Shown here one piece after another: positions 23,819 through 36,500 of a stretch of 64,000 nt of DNA. The notes beneath the pieces are model-generated. The model was not told the origin of the DNA, made no database searches, and saw nothing but the letters and a program-made list of their open reading frames with translations. How positions within the stretch are numbered: position 1 is the stretch's first letter; every line of letters starts with the position of its first letter. The translations under genes and the position numbers were made by a program. The DNA comes from Vigna angularis (taxonomy: Eukaryota; Streptophyta; Magnoliopsida; Fabales; Fabaceae). The DNA is taken from the NCBI RefSeq assembly GCF_016808095.1, contig NC_068974.1, forward strand, positions 36,390,090 to 36,454,089, in the 5' to 3' direction.

Positions 23819-24396
23819 TTAAGGGTATTTTAATAATTTTCATTCTAAAAAAAAAAAAAAAAGAAACCCCCTAAATTCTTACTCACCTCTCTCATTCCTC
23901 TCAACCCTTCTTCTTTCATCTCTCTCACTTCAACTTTTTCTTTATCATCCCTTTCTCTTTCATCTCTCTCACTCCAACCTTTTCTCTGACATCCTTACCG
24001 TGACTTAATTTAAAAATGAAATTTAATAATAATAAGAAGGGAAAATATATAACAGAGTCCTCCAATCAAAAATCAAAATCAACATTATCAATTATTTTGC
24101 TATTAAAGTGGAAAACAAATGAACGAACAGAGCAAGAGTAACAAATTGCGGTGTCACAGATTGTTGTGTGTGGGTGAGGGAGAATATGGAGATGAGAGAG
24201 AAACAAATTGGATAAGTGAGGAAGGTGGATTAGGGTTAGGCAAGTGTTTCTGATTTTTTCAATTGGGACTACAGTAGGGATGACAGAGAAAAGGTTAGAG
24301 TGAGAGAGATGAAAGAGAAAGGATTGAGAGGAATGAGAGAGGTGAGTAAGGATTTGGGGTTTTTTTTTAGAATGAAAATTATTAAAATACCCTTAA
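23819..24396. mobile_element. MITE-like element with long terminal inverted repeats (~578 bp)
   Basis: The left end reads TTAAGGGTATTTTAATAATT and the right end is its inverse, AATTATTAAAATACCCTTAA. The inverted similarity continues inward for more than 100 bp: the left arm has CTTACTCACCTCTCTCATTC (from about 23878) and the right arm has GAATGAGAGAGGTGAGTAAG (about 24331-24350). Both ends are bounded by TTAA, so either the TSD is TTAA or TTAA is part of the TIR; this cannot be told apart from one copy. There is no transposase inside. The CT-rich left arm and GA-rich right arm would form a very stable hairpin RNA. Confidence 0.82.
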
Positions 24397-24506
24397 CCTT
24401 AAAACTTAGAATCCATGATATATAAGGATATTTTTGTCTACTAAAATTCGGTACACATTGCTAAAATGTACCAACTGAAAAACAAGCGTACGCGCGTTAG
24501 CAAATC

Positions 24507-24618
<112 letters not shown>

Positions 24619-24773
24619 AAATTCAATTATTTTAATATTAAATGATTTTATTATAAATATATTTTTTATAAAAAGTTTTTTCTATTTTAAAACATATTGT
24701 TTTTTTTTATAAATCATTATTCTAGAGTTCTTTGATTTTTCTCTAAGAATTATTCTTCGATGGCCGTGTGATT

Positions 24774-27165
24774 TGTCAGGACCGAGAAAAATCAGAGGTA
24801 GTGAAAGACAGGTGGGTGCATGCGATTGGACCGATCAGTTTTTGACGGTAGTATATAATTGAGTTTTTCAAAATTTTGTGTCACTCTTCAGCATGCACTC
24901 ATTCTCTTCAATCTTCTGAGTTCTTTTTCTCCTCCTTCTCTCTACAATCCTCTTCCTTTTTTCTACAAATTCTCACTTTCTTCTTCTTCCGATCATCAAT
25001 CAGGCAACGTTTGAGTCTTACTGGTGTCAAGGGCTTCACTTTGCACCGATCAAGTTGTGGTTTTTAGCTGGTAAGTTTATCCTCTTCTTAGAACGTCTTT
25101 TTCTGGTACATGCAAGCCAAGTTTCTGGTTGCATGAGTTTGGTATCTCCTTCTAGTAAATTCTGATCACATTTCTGGTCTTTTGTTTGGTCTAGTTTCAT
25201 CAATCAGTGAACCTTAGGTTTCTAAGACTTTTGGTGGTGAGCAAGTTTCTGCACTGAAAGTTCTCTGTCCAGTTAAGAGGTAAGGGAAACTAGTAATTTA
25301 ATTATGTTTTTTTGTGGTTGTGGTTGGAATCTCTGTTTGAGTGTGTGTATGTATGAATAATTGTATGTTTGATGGAATTGTATGCAATATTATGTGTTTG
25401 GACGAAACCTGTGAGGTGGTTGAGAGGTTCTATAAGTTTTGTACAAAATCGAGCGATCGGTATAGAACGATCGGTCTGGTCTTGTAATCGGGTTTAAACG
25501 GTATTCGGTTTCGTAGTGATAATCTGGTTAAGTGTCGCTCGGTTTAATATTGACAGTCTCAGGATGGGTATTATCGTTTGTTATTAGTCGTAATAGGTTT
25601 AGCGTTCGTTATTAATAGTACTATGTGTTAGCACTCGTTTTTGCTAGTACTCGGTTGGTATTAGTGCTCGATCTTAACTGAGTTCTACTTTTGTGGATCC
25701 TTAGTTAATGACCGATCGGTCTTGTATTGATATTCAGGTGAATATAGCATTCGGTCTAAACATAACATTTGGTTTTGAAACAACGTTCGGTCTATCATAG
25801 GTTTTAACTGTTATTGACCGCTAGGTCATGTACTATCTTGGTAGTGCTCGGTCTTGTACTAGCACTCGGTCTCACTAGTGTTCGGTTTTGTACTAGCACT
25901 TGGTCTCAGTAGTGCTCGGTCTTGTACTAGCGCTCGGTCTTGGTAAGTGCTCGGTCTTGGACCAACGCTTGTTCGATATAGTGCTCGGAGTTGTACTAGT
26001 ATTTATGATAGTGTTAGCGATCGGTATTATTGGGTTATGTGGTCTCTTATGAGTGCTCGTTCTTATACTAGTGCTCAATATCGTATTTGTACTAAGTTAA
26101 TAGTGTTCGGTCTAAGCCAATATTGTTCGACTCTTGTTTGGGTCTTACTCTTTAAATGACCGTTCGGTCATGTTCTCGTATGGGGATTGTTTTACGTTCG
26201 GTCGTGTTCACAAGATATGTTGATTTTTCCGTTTGGTCGTACTCGGAGTTTGTGTTGTTGACGTTCGATTTTCTGCTATGAATGAATATTTGGTCTTTAA
26301 ATGCTATTATCACTGTTTGACCTTAATGGATTGAGATAGTTGTATTGATCTACTGCATATGAGAAATTGTATTAATGTTCGAAGAAGGTATGATGTTCCA
26401 ACTGGTATAAAAAAGAATTCCAAGGAGGAATGTCTCAGTGATTTGATAAGTAAGAGTGTTGTTATAGTATGAACATGGATAGCGAAATCTATGGCGTTCA
26501 TCCTGACATTCTGATGATTACCAATTCTCAAGTAGAGATGGGTAAGTCATGTCGTGAGAATAGCAGGAGGCCCTAGCCGAGGAGGGGTTCCTACGGTGAG
26601 TAATAACGGGTTAACCTCGTGTGGCAGCTGATGGGTTTCCAGTTACTACACCCACGAGTGCACGAACGGCCAAAGCTACATATTCATACTAGTCCGGACG
26701 GTCGGTTAAAGTGGTCGATTAATATGTGTTATATGTTTTTCTACTTGTCTTTAATTATTTTATATGCTTTGGTGTGTCTTGAATTATATGTTAAAATGAT
26801 TTTATTATTTCTTTAGCTTACCCTTATTTTCTGTGTTGTTATATTATCGTTCAGTGTATTCTTATGTGCAATGATCATCCGGTGGATGTGAGCAGAGGAT
26901 TGTGAAGTTTCGGTGGAGCAGGCGCTGAACGAAGAGGACCCAACAATATAGATTAGGACCGATCGGTCATTAGAAGATGTAATTTTGGACCGATCGATGG
27001 CTTTAATAGTCCCTGATTATGCGTTCTTTGTAAAGTTTTAATTTTATGGTTATTTTTAGATAACTGTATTGTTAATACTTTATTTTATTAGTAGTTGATT
27101 GATCTATTGTATCATATTATGTGATAACTCTATTATATAGTTATACTATATTTTGGGATGTTACA
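24774..27165 (+). mobile_element. Solo LTR, copy 2 (2392 bp), nested in the family B repeat
   Basis: A perfect 5-bp TSD, TGATT, lies at 24769-24773 and 27166-27170. The ends are TGTCAGGACC .. GGGATGTTACA, the same termini as the minus-strand reading of the element at 10317-12840. Inside, a TATA-like GTATATAAT (about 24851-24859) is followed by a pyrimidine-rich leader and a donor-like GCTGGTAAGTTT (about 25066-25077). A long field of CGATCGGT/GCTCGGTC motifs (about 25440-26200) and a TAGTCCGGACGG block near 26690 follow. There is no retroviral coding sequence. Its plus-strand orientation means any LTR promoter would read toward GH127 paralog 2. Confidence 0.88.
25841..26000 (+). repeat. ~34-bp minisatellite inside solo LTR copy 2
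   Basis: About four and a half tandem units with a period near 34 bp. Each is built from TAGTGCTCGGTCTTGTACTA followed by a CACTCGGTCT-type half. Units begin at about 25841, 25876, 25909, 25943 and 25978. The copies differ at a few bases. The region gives only repeat-driven ORFs. Confidence 0.8.
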
Positions 27166-28880
27166 TGATTTAAGAATGGAGACCGTAAAATTGATACTTG
27201 AAGTGAGCTCTTCAATTTAAATTGATTAGTTTCTTTATTTGAGTAAGTTGAGTTTCAACTCTTTTCTTTGATCTTTTCTATTATCTATTGCATGTGAACC
27301 TCGCTCAATTTGCATGCATCTTTTGAATTATCAGTTTGAGTCTTTACTGATAAGTGGTTCTAATGGTGTGTCTTGATCGTGTTTTATGTCTTAGGTGTAG
27401 ATAAGACATCTTGTGAGCTTGAACGATTTTGGGATTTCTTAGAGCAAGTTTGTATGTGTCTTAGGCAAAGGAAGCTAATTACCTTGTTTTAGAATTGTAA
27501 ATGCTTTGAGAATGTAATTTGCATGTTTGGTTTGTTAAGAAGGGTTTAATTATTGATTGATTTGATATTGTAAATGTTGTTTTTTGAATTGGTTAGTTGG
27601 AGTTGAATTGGGAAAATGAGAACCTGGTCAATTGAGCCAATTAGTATTTGCCTTTACATTAAAACCTGTTTTTGAACCGAAGTACCTAGTAAGGAATACT
27701 AATTTGATCACTTGAATAGGTTCCATTTTCACAAATCATTGAATTTTCATCGGTTGAATTTTTGTATGGCACTGAGCGAAGGCAATCGAGCATTGAGCGT
27801 CACTTCCCTATGTAAGTATGGGAACGTTTCAGCTCCAGACCGCTAAGCACCAGACTTGTATTGCTAAGCGCCATTATTTGCAAATGCTTTAGTGCTGAGC
27901 GGTGGCAAGATATTGTTGAGCCCCACTTATTATTACAAATCTGAAATAATTTAATTTTAGGTCGTTGAGTAGTAGAATGATGTCGTTAAGCGAAATGTTT
28001 TGTGAGAAGAATGGAGCTGAGTACTAAAACTAGCGTTGAGCACCACCTTTTGCGAAAGGTTTGGCGCTAAGCGTAAGGAATGTTGTTGGGTTCCTCACCT
28101 TTTCGCAAAAGGTTTGGTGTTAAGCACAAGGATTGACATTGAGCGCTCTCTTTTATGAGATGTCTTGCATTGAATACCACTACTGAGCTTTAGTGTATAT
28201 ATATTTAAGATGTATGATGATGTCATATTGAAGAATAATATGGTTAAGATTATTATTTGAAATGTTGTTGAGAGAATTTCAAGGAGAAATTCTCTGTGGT
28301 ACTTCTTAGGGTATGCATTGACATATAACAGGTTAAAAGGGAGGTATCCTAAACTTTAATAACAATTCACACTTACATAGAGTAGAATGAGTTATGTGTT
28401 GTGAGTAGTAAGAGGTCATAGTCTATGGACACTAGTTTAGTCCTAGGCACGAAGATCATTAACATTGTAGATGATAAGGTGATAATCTCTTTGTTTATAG
28501 CTCTATAGAGTATAGATACCACTACAAGTGTCAAATGCATATATCCGGATAGTTGAGTCCAATGTTAACCATTTGTGTGAATATATGATTCTTTGTACGT
28601 TATACATGTTTAGTTTATAATTGGTATATAATTTATGATTATATTAGGCCAATTCTTTTGCATATTAACTTACCTTATTGTCTCTTTTGTTGTCTTTTAT
28701 GAGTTGTTTGTTTCTTTTATGATAATCACTTTATTAGTGTGAGCAAATGAGAAATAGGTATTGAAACATTTATGGTGGAGAATGCTGGTGCTGGAAAGTA
28801 TTCTTCATGATCGTCTAATAATTTTCTTTTGGTTCTAATATATTATATTAGTATAATTATTTTTTTAATAATAATGGAAT

Positions 28881-29386
28881 GGATATTAAGAAAATGGTTA
28901 GGTTTAAAAAACGAAAAAAAATATTAAATTTGAAAAAAAGTCAATTAAAAAATTAAATTGATAAAATAATTATTTTAATTTAAAAAATATTTATTTAAGA
29001 ATTAAATTTTAAAAAATAAATATGTACACTAAAATAAGAATTTCATTTTTATATATAGGTATAAATATTTTTTGTTTGTATAAATTATATACACATTAAT
29101 TAGTTAATTTATTTTTGTTTTGCCTTTTCTAGATGAAGATAATTAATCCTCCATTCGCAAGTGTGTTATATAAAATATGAATAGAACGAAATAAAAAACT
29201 AAACCTTAACTAAAGCTAAAAAATATATAAAAGTATGAATAGAACGGAATAAAAACAGTTAAAATTCATAATAAAATGAGTTTGTTTGTATGTTGATTAA
29301 GAGGTGCCTTTGTGGTTTTATAGAGATAAATGACTAAATTAACTTATATTTATTTATAATTATTATAGATAAGTAATGAGAAAATG

Positions 29387-29453
<67 letters not shown>

Positions 29454-30884
29454 TCTAATAGGCCTATGATATGCTAACTATTTTAGTTGTTTCGAAAATA
29501 AATTGTTAATTTAATTTTTTTTTTGTTTACATGTAAATTATTTATAAATAATAGTATTTAAAATAGGAAGGAATATATTTTAAGGAATATAATTTAAATC
29601 TAACAAAACTTTTATTTATATATTTTAAATTGGTTTTATAGTGAGATTTTAAGCTATTTTTAAATAGTTAATTTTACAAACTCTACATCCTAATTTCTTC
29701 AAGAATGAATTATATTTAATAAATAAATTTAGTATTAATTGATCTTATAATTTTAAAAAATAATATATTTTTAAAATTTAAATTAACATACAATTAATTC
29801 AAATTTATGACTAAAAATGACAACACGTTATATTTAGCATACAAATCATAATTCTTTTAAAACTCTTAAATATTATTTTTTTTTCTAATAGATAATAAGG
29901 AGTTATTTTTTATTATAAACATATTTAAAGGGGTTTTAATTTAAAATTTTAATAATTTATTTTCAAGTATTCTATTTAATTGTTGTATCATGTTTAAAAA
30001 TGATGAATTTGTTTAAAAATAAATTAGTATATATTACTCCAATTTTAAATCAGTGTCAATTATTATTTTTTCTTATATTGAGAAAAGAAAAAATGTACTT
30101 TAATAGCCTTTTAAATAAATAAAAAATATTTGTTAATGGTTTCTTGTTAATTTTCATTTTTTTAAGTAATTTAAATTAGATAAATATTTGAGAAAATAAT
30201 TATTGGCTTCAATATTACTTATATCCTTATCGGTTTTAATATAAATTAAATAATATATTAGAATTTGTATTAAATTATTATTACATAATTTTTCCAAACT
30301 TCTAAATTATAAAATCAATTTATGTTATTAAAAGAAAATAAAATCAACCCATTATTCATTATAATAATAAAAATAATTGTAATATTTTTCTTTGAAAAAT
30401 GAGAACATGGTAATTTTTATTGTATTAGGAAGAAACAGTTTAAGGAGTAAACAAACGGTATGAATGAAATGAATAGAAGCATCATATTTAATGGCGTATA
30501 TAACATATACTAATGTGAAATGTACATACTAGAAAATTAATGTTTCATGCCATAACTTATTAAAACTAAATTTAATTATTAAAAGAAAATCGTTTACATT
30601 AATACTTATACTTTTTTATTGCATAAATTATATAGACAGTAATGTCTCGTTTTATTAGTTATAAGATGCTAAAATTGAAATCTTAGTAAAATTTTCTTTT
30701 GAAAAATGTGACTTTTGAATGAAAGTGAAATTTTGGAATTTATAAGAAAAAATAACTTAATTATTAAAATTAGGAAGAAAGTTAATTTCACTGTTTTATT
30801 TGTTCTTAATATATTTTTCCTGAAATATTCTTATTAGTAGTGTAGTGAAAAATATATATGATAATAATAGTGTGGTCAAATGTT
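28881..30884 (+). repeat. ~2 kb tandem duplication, unit 1
   Basis: Starts GGATATTAAGAAAATGGTTA. It contains, in order, TTAGTTAATTTATTTTTGTT (about 29100), AAAACAGTTAAAATTCATAA (about 29253), a (TA)n tract (29391-29450), CTACATCCTAATT (about 29680), and GAGAACATGGTAATTTTTAT (about 30400) to TTTCATGCCATAACTTATTA (about 30542). The same markers recur in the same order in unit 2 about 2.0-2.4 kb downstream. The sequence is AT-rich with no ORF of interest. Confidence 0.85.
29391..29450. repeat. (TA)n microsatellite of tandem unit 1
   Basis: 60 bp of pure TA. It occupies the same relative place as the tracts at 31784-31830 and 33309-33341. Confidence 0.95.
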
Positions 30885-31780
30885 GGATATTAAGAAAATG
30901 GTTCAGTTTGAGAAACAGTAAAAAAAATATTAAATTTATAAAAACGATCATTTAAAAAATTAAATTGATAAAATAATTATTTTAATTTTAAAAAATTATT
31001 TAAAAAGTAAATTTAAAAAATAAATATGTACACATAAATATTTTTTTTTTGTATAAATTATATGAACATTAATTAGTTAATTTATTTGTGTTTTGCTTCT
31101 TCTAGATGAAGAAGCGAGAATTAATCACCATTAGCAAATGTGTTATAGAAAATATGAATAGATAAAATAAAAAACTAAACTTTAACTAAAGCTAAAATAT
31201 TTATAAAAATATGAATAGAACAAAATAAAAACAGTTAAAGTTCATAATAAAATGAGTTTATTTTTGTGTTGATTAAGAGGTGTTTTGTGGTTTTCTAGAT
31301 AAATGACTAGAATTAACTTATATTTATTTATAAATATTATAGATGAGAAAATGAGTTAATATTCTATAAATAACATAATCAAATTCATTGAATCAGAAAC
31401 GAAACCTTAACTAAAGCTAAAATGTTTATTAAAAAAATATCAATATGTTTCGGCTGGATTTAGAACCCTAATCCAAAACATTCAAAGACGTTCAAGTCAG
31501 TGACTTTGTGTAATAATCTTGTAATCAAGATTTAGTTATCAGAGCTCTAAGTTTTCAGTTCAAGTTAAGTTACAAATATTTATAAATTATAATGAGCTTA
31601 CCGTTAGATTTGACTCATTAACCACTAATGAATGACAATTATTTTCATTAACTCCCCGACATGTATCATCGATCGACCCACTCTTCTGCACCCTTACCGT
31701 TCGGTTGGCTATAAACCCATAGTAAGACAATAGAACATTTAAAAAAAGAGTTTATTTTTTATGTTAGTCAAGAAATGCAT

Positions 31781-31832
<52 letters not shown>

Positions 31833-33030
31833 TAATAGTTCTATGATAATCTAACTATTTTAATTATTTCGGAAATATAATGTTAATATACTTGTATTTT
31901 GTTTTCATACTAATTATTTATAAACAAATGTTTTAAAAATTGGAAGATATTTTTTTCTTAAAAAGTAAATTTAAGCATAACTCTTTGAAAACTCAGTTTG
32001 TATGTAAGATGAGGTAGGTAATCATTTATATATTCTAGATTGATGTTATCTTCCATTAATACAAGACTTTCAACAATTTTTAAATAGTTAGTTTTATAAA
32101 CTCTACATACTAATAAATGAATTTTCTATTAATTGACCTTATAACTTAAAAAAGATTATATATTTTCTAAATTTAAATTAACATACAATTAATTCAAATT
32201 TATGAATAAAAATGGCATTACATTATATATCTAGAAATCATAATTATTAACTATTATCTTGTTGCTAATAGACAATAAGGAATTTTTTTTTATTATAAGT
32301 ATATTTAAAGGGGTTTACTAAAAAGAATTTTAAAAATTTATTTTCAATTATTCTATTTAATAGTTGTACCATGTTTAAAAATGATGAATTTGTTTAAAAA
32401 TAAATTAGTATCTATTACTCCAATTTTAAATAAGTGTCAATTTTTTTTCTTATATTGAGATAAGAAAAAATATATTTTAATAACCTTTTAAATAAATAAA
32501 AAATATTATTTAATAGTTTATTGTTAATTTTCATTTTTTTAAGTAATTTAAATTAGATAAATTTTAAAAATATTTAAGCAAATAATTATTGTCTTCAATA
32601 TAACTTATATATCCTTCTCGGTTTTAATATATAAATTAAATATTATATTAGAATTTATATTAAATCATTATTACAGAATTTTTTGAAACTTCTAAATTAT
32701 AAAATCAATTTATGTTATTAAAAGAAAAGAAAATCAAAACCCATTATTGTTCATAATATAATAAAAGTAATTATAATAATTTTCTTATGAAAAATGAGAA
32801 CATGGTAATTTTTATTGTATTTGGAATAAACAGTTTAAGATTTAAAAAGACGTGTGAATGAAATGAATAGAAGCATCATATTTAATGGCTTATATAACAT
32901 ATTCTCATGTGAAACTAGAAAAGTAATGTTTCATGCCATAACTTATTAAAACTAAATATAATTATTTTAAAAAAAAATCTTTTGCATTAATACTTATACC
33001 TTTTTGTTGCATTTATTATATGGACATTAA
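30885..33030 (+). repeat. ~2 kb tandem duplication, unit 2 (with an internal insertion)
   Basis: Starts GGATATTAAGAAAATGGTTC and follows unit 1 marker by marker to TTTCATGCCATAACTTATTA (about 32928). It differs by about 390 bp of extra, less AT-rich sequence between roughly 31380 and 31775, just before its (TA)n tract. It lacks the tail that unit 1 has after about 30640. Confidence 0.85.
31784..31830. repeat. (TA)n microsatellite of tandem unit 2
   Basis: 47 bp of AT/TA dinucleotide repeat. Confidence 0.95.
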
Positions 33031-33049
33031 TTAATTAACTTGCTTTTAT

Positions 33050-33304
33050 ATTTGCATAAAATTATAAAATTATATGGGACATTAATTAGCTAACTTTCTT
33101 TTTGCATAAAATTATAAAATTAGTTAATTTGTGTTTTCTTTTTCTAAATGAAGAAGGATATAATAAAAGGTCAATTCTTAACCATATCCAAAATATTTAT
33201 AAAAATATGAATAAAACAAAATAAAAACTGTCAAAATTTATAAGAAAATGAGTATGTTTTTAACAGAAAATTTCTGTTGCGAAAAAGTGAGTTGTTGTTT
33301 ATAG

Positions 33305-33341
<37 letters not shown>
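33050..33341 (+). repeat. Partial third unit of the tandem array, ending at a (TA)n tract
   Basis: Repeats the early part of the unit: ACATTAATTAGCTAACTTTC, then a TTTTTCTAAATGAAGAAGG block, then AAAACTGTCAAAATTTATAA with AAAATGAGT, and finally (TA)n at 33309-33341 followed by a (GT)n run (33343-33355). The array stops there, about 250 bp before the ATG of GH127 paralog 2. Confidence 0.75.
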
Positions 33342-33343
<2 letters not shown>

Positions 33344-33593
33344 GTGTGTGTGTGTATCTTACATGCTTATGCTATTAACTACTTTATCTCATTTGGAAAA
33401 CCAAATTCCAAGGTATTTTCCGTTTTGTTTTCGATTTAATTTGTGAAAGGTTCGAATTGTAGTTGGTTGTACACTTTAGTAGTACTTGAAGGTTAATGTT
33501 TTTGACTTTGATTTGATGATTCTGTATGTTGCTGCATTGCTTGGTTTTAGGTTCTTTAATGGAGTTGGTTTTGACTTTGAATTTTTCAGGAAG

Positions 33594-36500
33594 ATGAAGG
33601 CTTTTGTGTCTGTGTTTGTCGTGCTGGTGTTGTGCGGTTGTGCTGCTGCTATTAAAGAATGTACAAACATTCCTACGCAATCTCATACCTTCACGCATCA
33701 GCTATTGTCATCCAAGAATGAAACGTGGAAGGAAGAGGTGATGTCTCACTACCATTTGACGCCAACGGATGAATCTGCGTGGGCTGATATGCTGCCGAGG
33801 AAGTTCTTGTCGGAACGACAACAACATGATTGGGCGGTTATGTATAAGAAAATTAAGAACATGGGTGTGTTCGAGTCACCCCAAGGTTTTCTGAAAGAAG
33901 TGCCTCTTGAGGATGTGAGGTTGCATGAGAATTCCATCCATGGCACAGCACAGCGAACAAACTTGGAGTATCTGTTGATGTTTGATGTCGACAGGTTGAT
34001 TTGGAGCTTCAGGAAGACAGCGGGTTTACCCACGCCTGGTACTCCATATGGAGGATGGGAAGAACCCAAAGAAGAACTCAGGGGTCATTTTGTTGGTTAG
34101 TTTATTTCATCAATCATTCTAGATTTTGCACTTTTGTTTTTTTGCTAATTTAACTTTTGGTTTATTTATATCACCAATAATTATAGGGGTAAAATAGTTT
34201 TACAAAAGTTAATTTTTGTATTTTTAAAGAAGAGAGTGAGGGGTAATTCAGGAGTAAGTGTGGAATGGGTGTAAAATACTTCTGGTATCAAAGTACTATT
34301 GACTTTTGGATTCTGTGTTGAGTTTTCTCTGTTTTTGTCTACATAAGTGTATTTCTCATAATGTACAGCACCAAAAAATCAGCATAGAATTTGGACTGTG
34401 TGGGAAGTGATGGGGGACCAAATTCATTGATTAATGATAAAAGAACCAGAAGAAAGATCATGTCTTTTTTTTTGTGTGTGTAGGGCATTACTTGAGCGCA
34501 TCATCTCTAATGTGGGCCAGCACACAGAACGATGAGCTGAAACAGAAAATGACATCTCTTGTTGCTGGTCTGTCTGCCTGTCAGGAGAAAATTGGAACGG
34601 GATATCTATCTGCATTTCCATCTGAGCTTTTTGATAGATTTGAAGCTATTCAAATAGTTTGGGCTCCATATTATACCATTCACAAGGTACCCTCATAAGT
34701 TGATTTTGATAATGAAAGTGCTTTCGACCCTATGTTGTTGGATTTCAACTATTCAGCTTTGACAGATTATGGCTGGTCTCTTGGATCAATATACATTTGC
34801 TGGAAACTCTCAAGCTCTAAAAATGGTAATTCGGATGGTTGACTACTTCTACAACAGAGTGCAAAATGTAATAACAAAGTACACTATCAATAGACACTAT
34901 CAATCACTGAACACGGAAACTGGAGGAATGAATGATGTTCTTTACCGATTATACAGCATAACAGTAAGTTAATTGGTTTGTGTAATTTCTTTGGCTCTAT
35001 TGTTGCCCTTTTTATTTGTTTGTGTAATTTCATGTTATACCACAAGTTACCCGCAATTATCAATTTGTAAGTGAAGTTGTTGTGTTTTTCTATGTAGGGA
35101 GATTCTAAGCATATATTTTTGGCTCAACTTTTTGACAAGCCGTGCTTTTTAGGGTTGCTTGCAGTGCAGGTAATGGTAACTGTGTTCTATATGTTATGCT
35201 GGCCTTCAAATGAAACAATTAGATATTTTAAAGTTGAAATTAAGCATTTTTATTCTGGTCTAAAAGTTGTATCTATTTTTAAAGTTCTGCTTTCCCATGC
35301 AGGCTAATGACATAGCTGACTTGCATGCTAATACGCATATCCCAATTGTCGTTGGATCTCAAAGGCGATATGAAATCACAGGCGATCCACTTCATAAGGT
35401 CAATTGCTTTACTTACAATGTAGATTACTGATATATGTAATTGTTTTCCTTAAATTGATTCACTTATATTGAGTTTAAATGAAATTGTGTTTTTTTTTTT
35501 CTTTTTTTTTCTATCGCTTTGTGTTGTAATACGTTTTTCAGTTTTTGAACTTTCAATATGTAATGCCTTGAATATAACCATGGCTTTCAACTTTCTGAGA
35601 TTTTGTTCTCGTTTATTGGTGTTAGGAAATTGCAACATTCTTCATGGAAACCATAAACTCTTCTCACAGCTATGCAACTGGAGGGACATCTGTCAGCGAA
35701 TTCTGGTATTAATATGTTTCATTCATTTTTAGTTTCTGCTATTCCGTACAAATTTTAAATCTTTCATTTAATAATTATTTGCTGCTAGGGCGTCAAGCAG
35801 AAGTGTTTATATCTTGCAGTAGTTCATAATCAACTCCATATTATTGCTTAACTTCTTTTTCCTATTTTTTTCATAGGAGAAATCCTAAGAGAATAGCAGA
35901 TAACTTAAAAACAACAGAGAATGAAGAATCCTGCACAACTTATAATATGTTAAAGGTACAGCCATTCATTCATCATTGTATTACCTCGTTATGAAATGCT
36001 GGAGATGTTAAAAATGTGTATATTTGTGATTGTTTCGGTTGTCTTAATACAAGTAAATAATTTCAGGTTTCACGCCACCTGTTTAGATGGACCAAAGAAG
36101 TATCTTATGCAGACTATTATGAGCGTGCATTAACCAATGGAGTGCTCAGCATTCAGAGAGGAACAGATCCTGGAGTGATGATTTACATGCTTCCACTTGG
36201 TCCTGGGGTTTCCAAGGCTCATACTTACCATAGTTGGGGAACACCGTTTGACACTTTCTGGTGCTGCTATGGAACGGGTGTGCATCTGTTTTGTTTATAC
36301 ACTTTCAAGACTGCTTCATATTCTTCTTTTAATTCACCACTCTTATAGCCATTTTTGTTCTAAATTTACCTTTTTTATTTGTTAGGAATTGAATCATTCT
36401 CAAAGTTGGGAGATTCTATATATTTCGAGGAAGAAGGGGGAAATTCTACACTTTACATCATTCAGTACATATCGAGCTCATTTAACTGGAAATCTGGAAA

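Noticed and set aside
33486..33593. Upstream in-frame ATG giving an N-terminal extension of GH127 paralog 2
   Set aside because: The extension would bury the signal peptide, is not shared with paralog 1, and an acceptor-like TTTTTCAG lies just before the conserved ATG at 33594.
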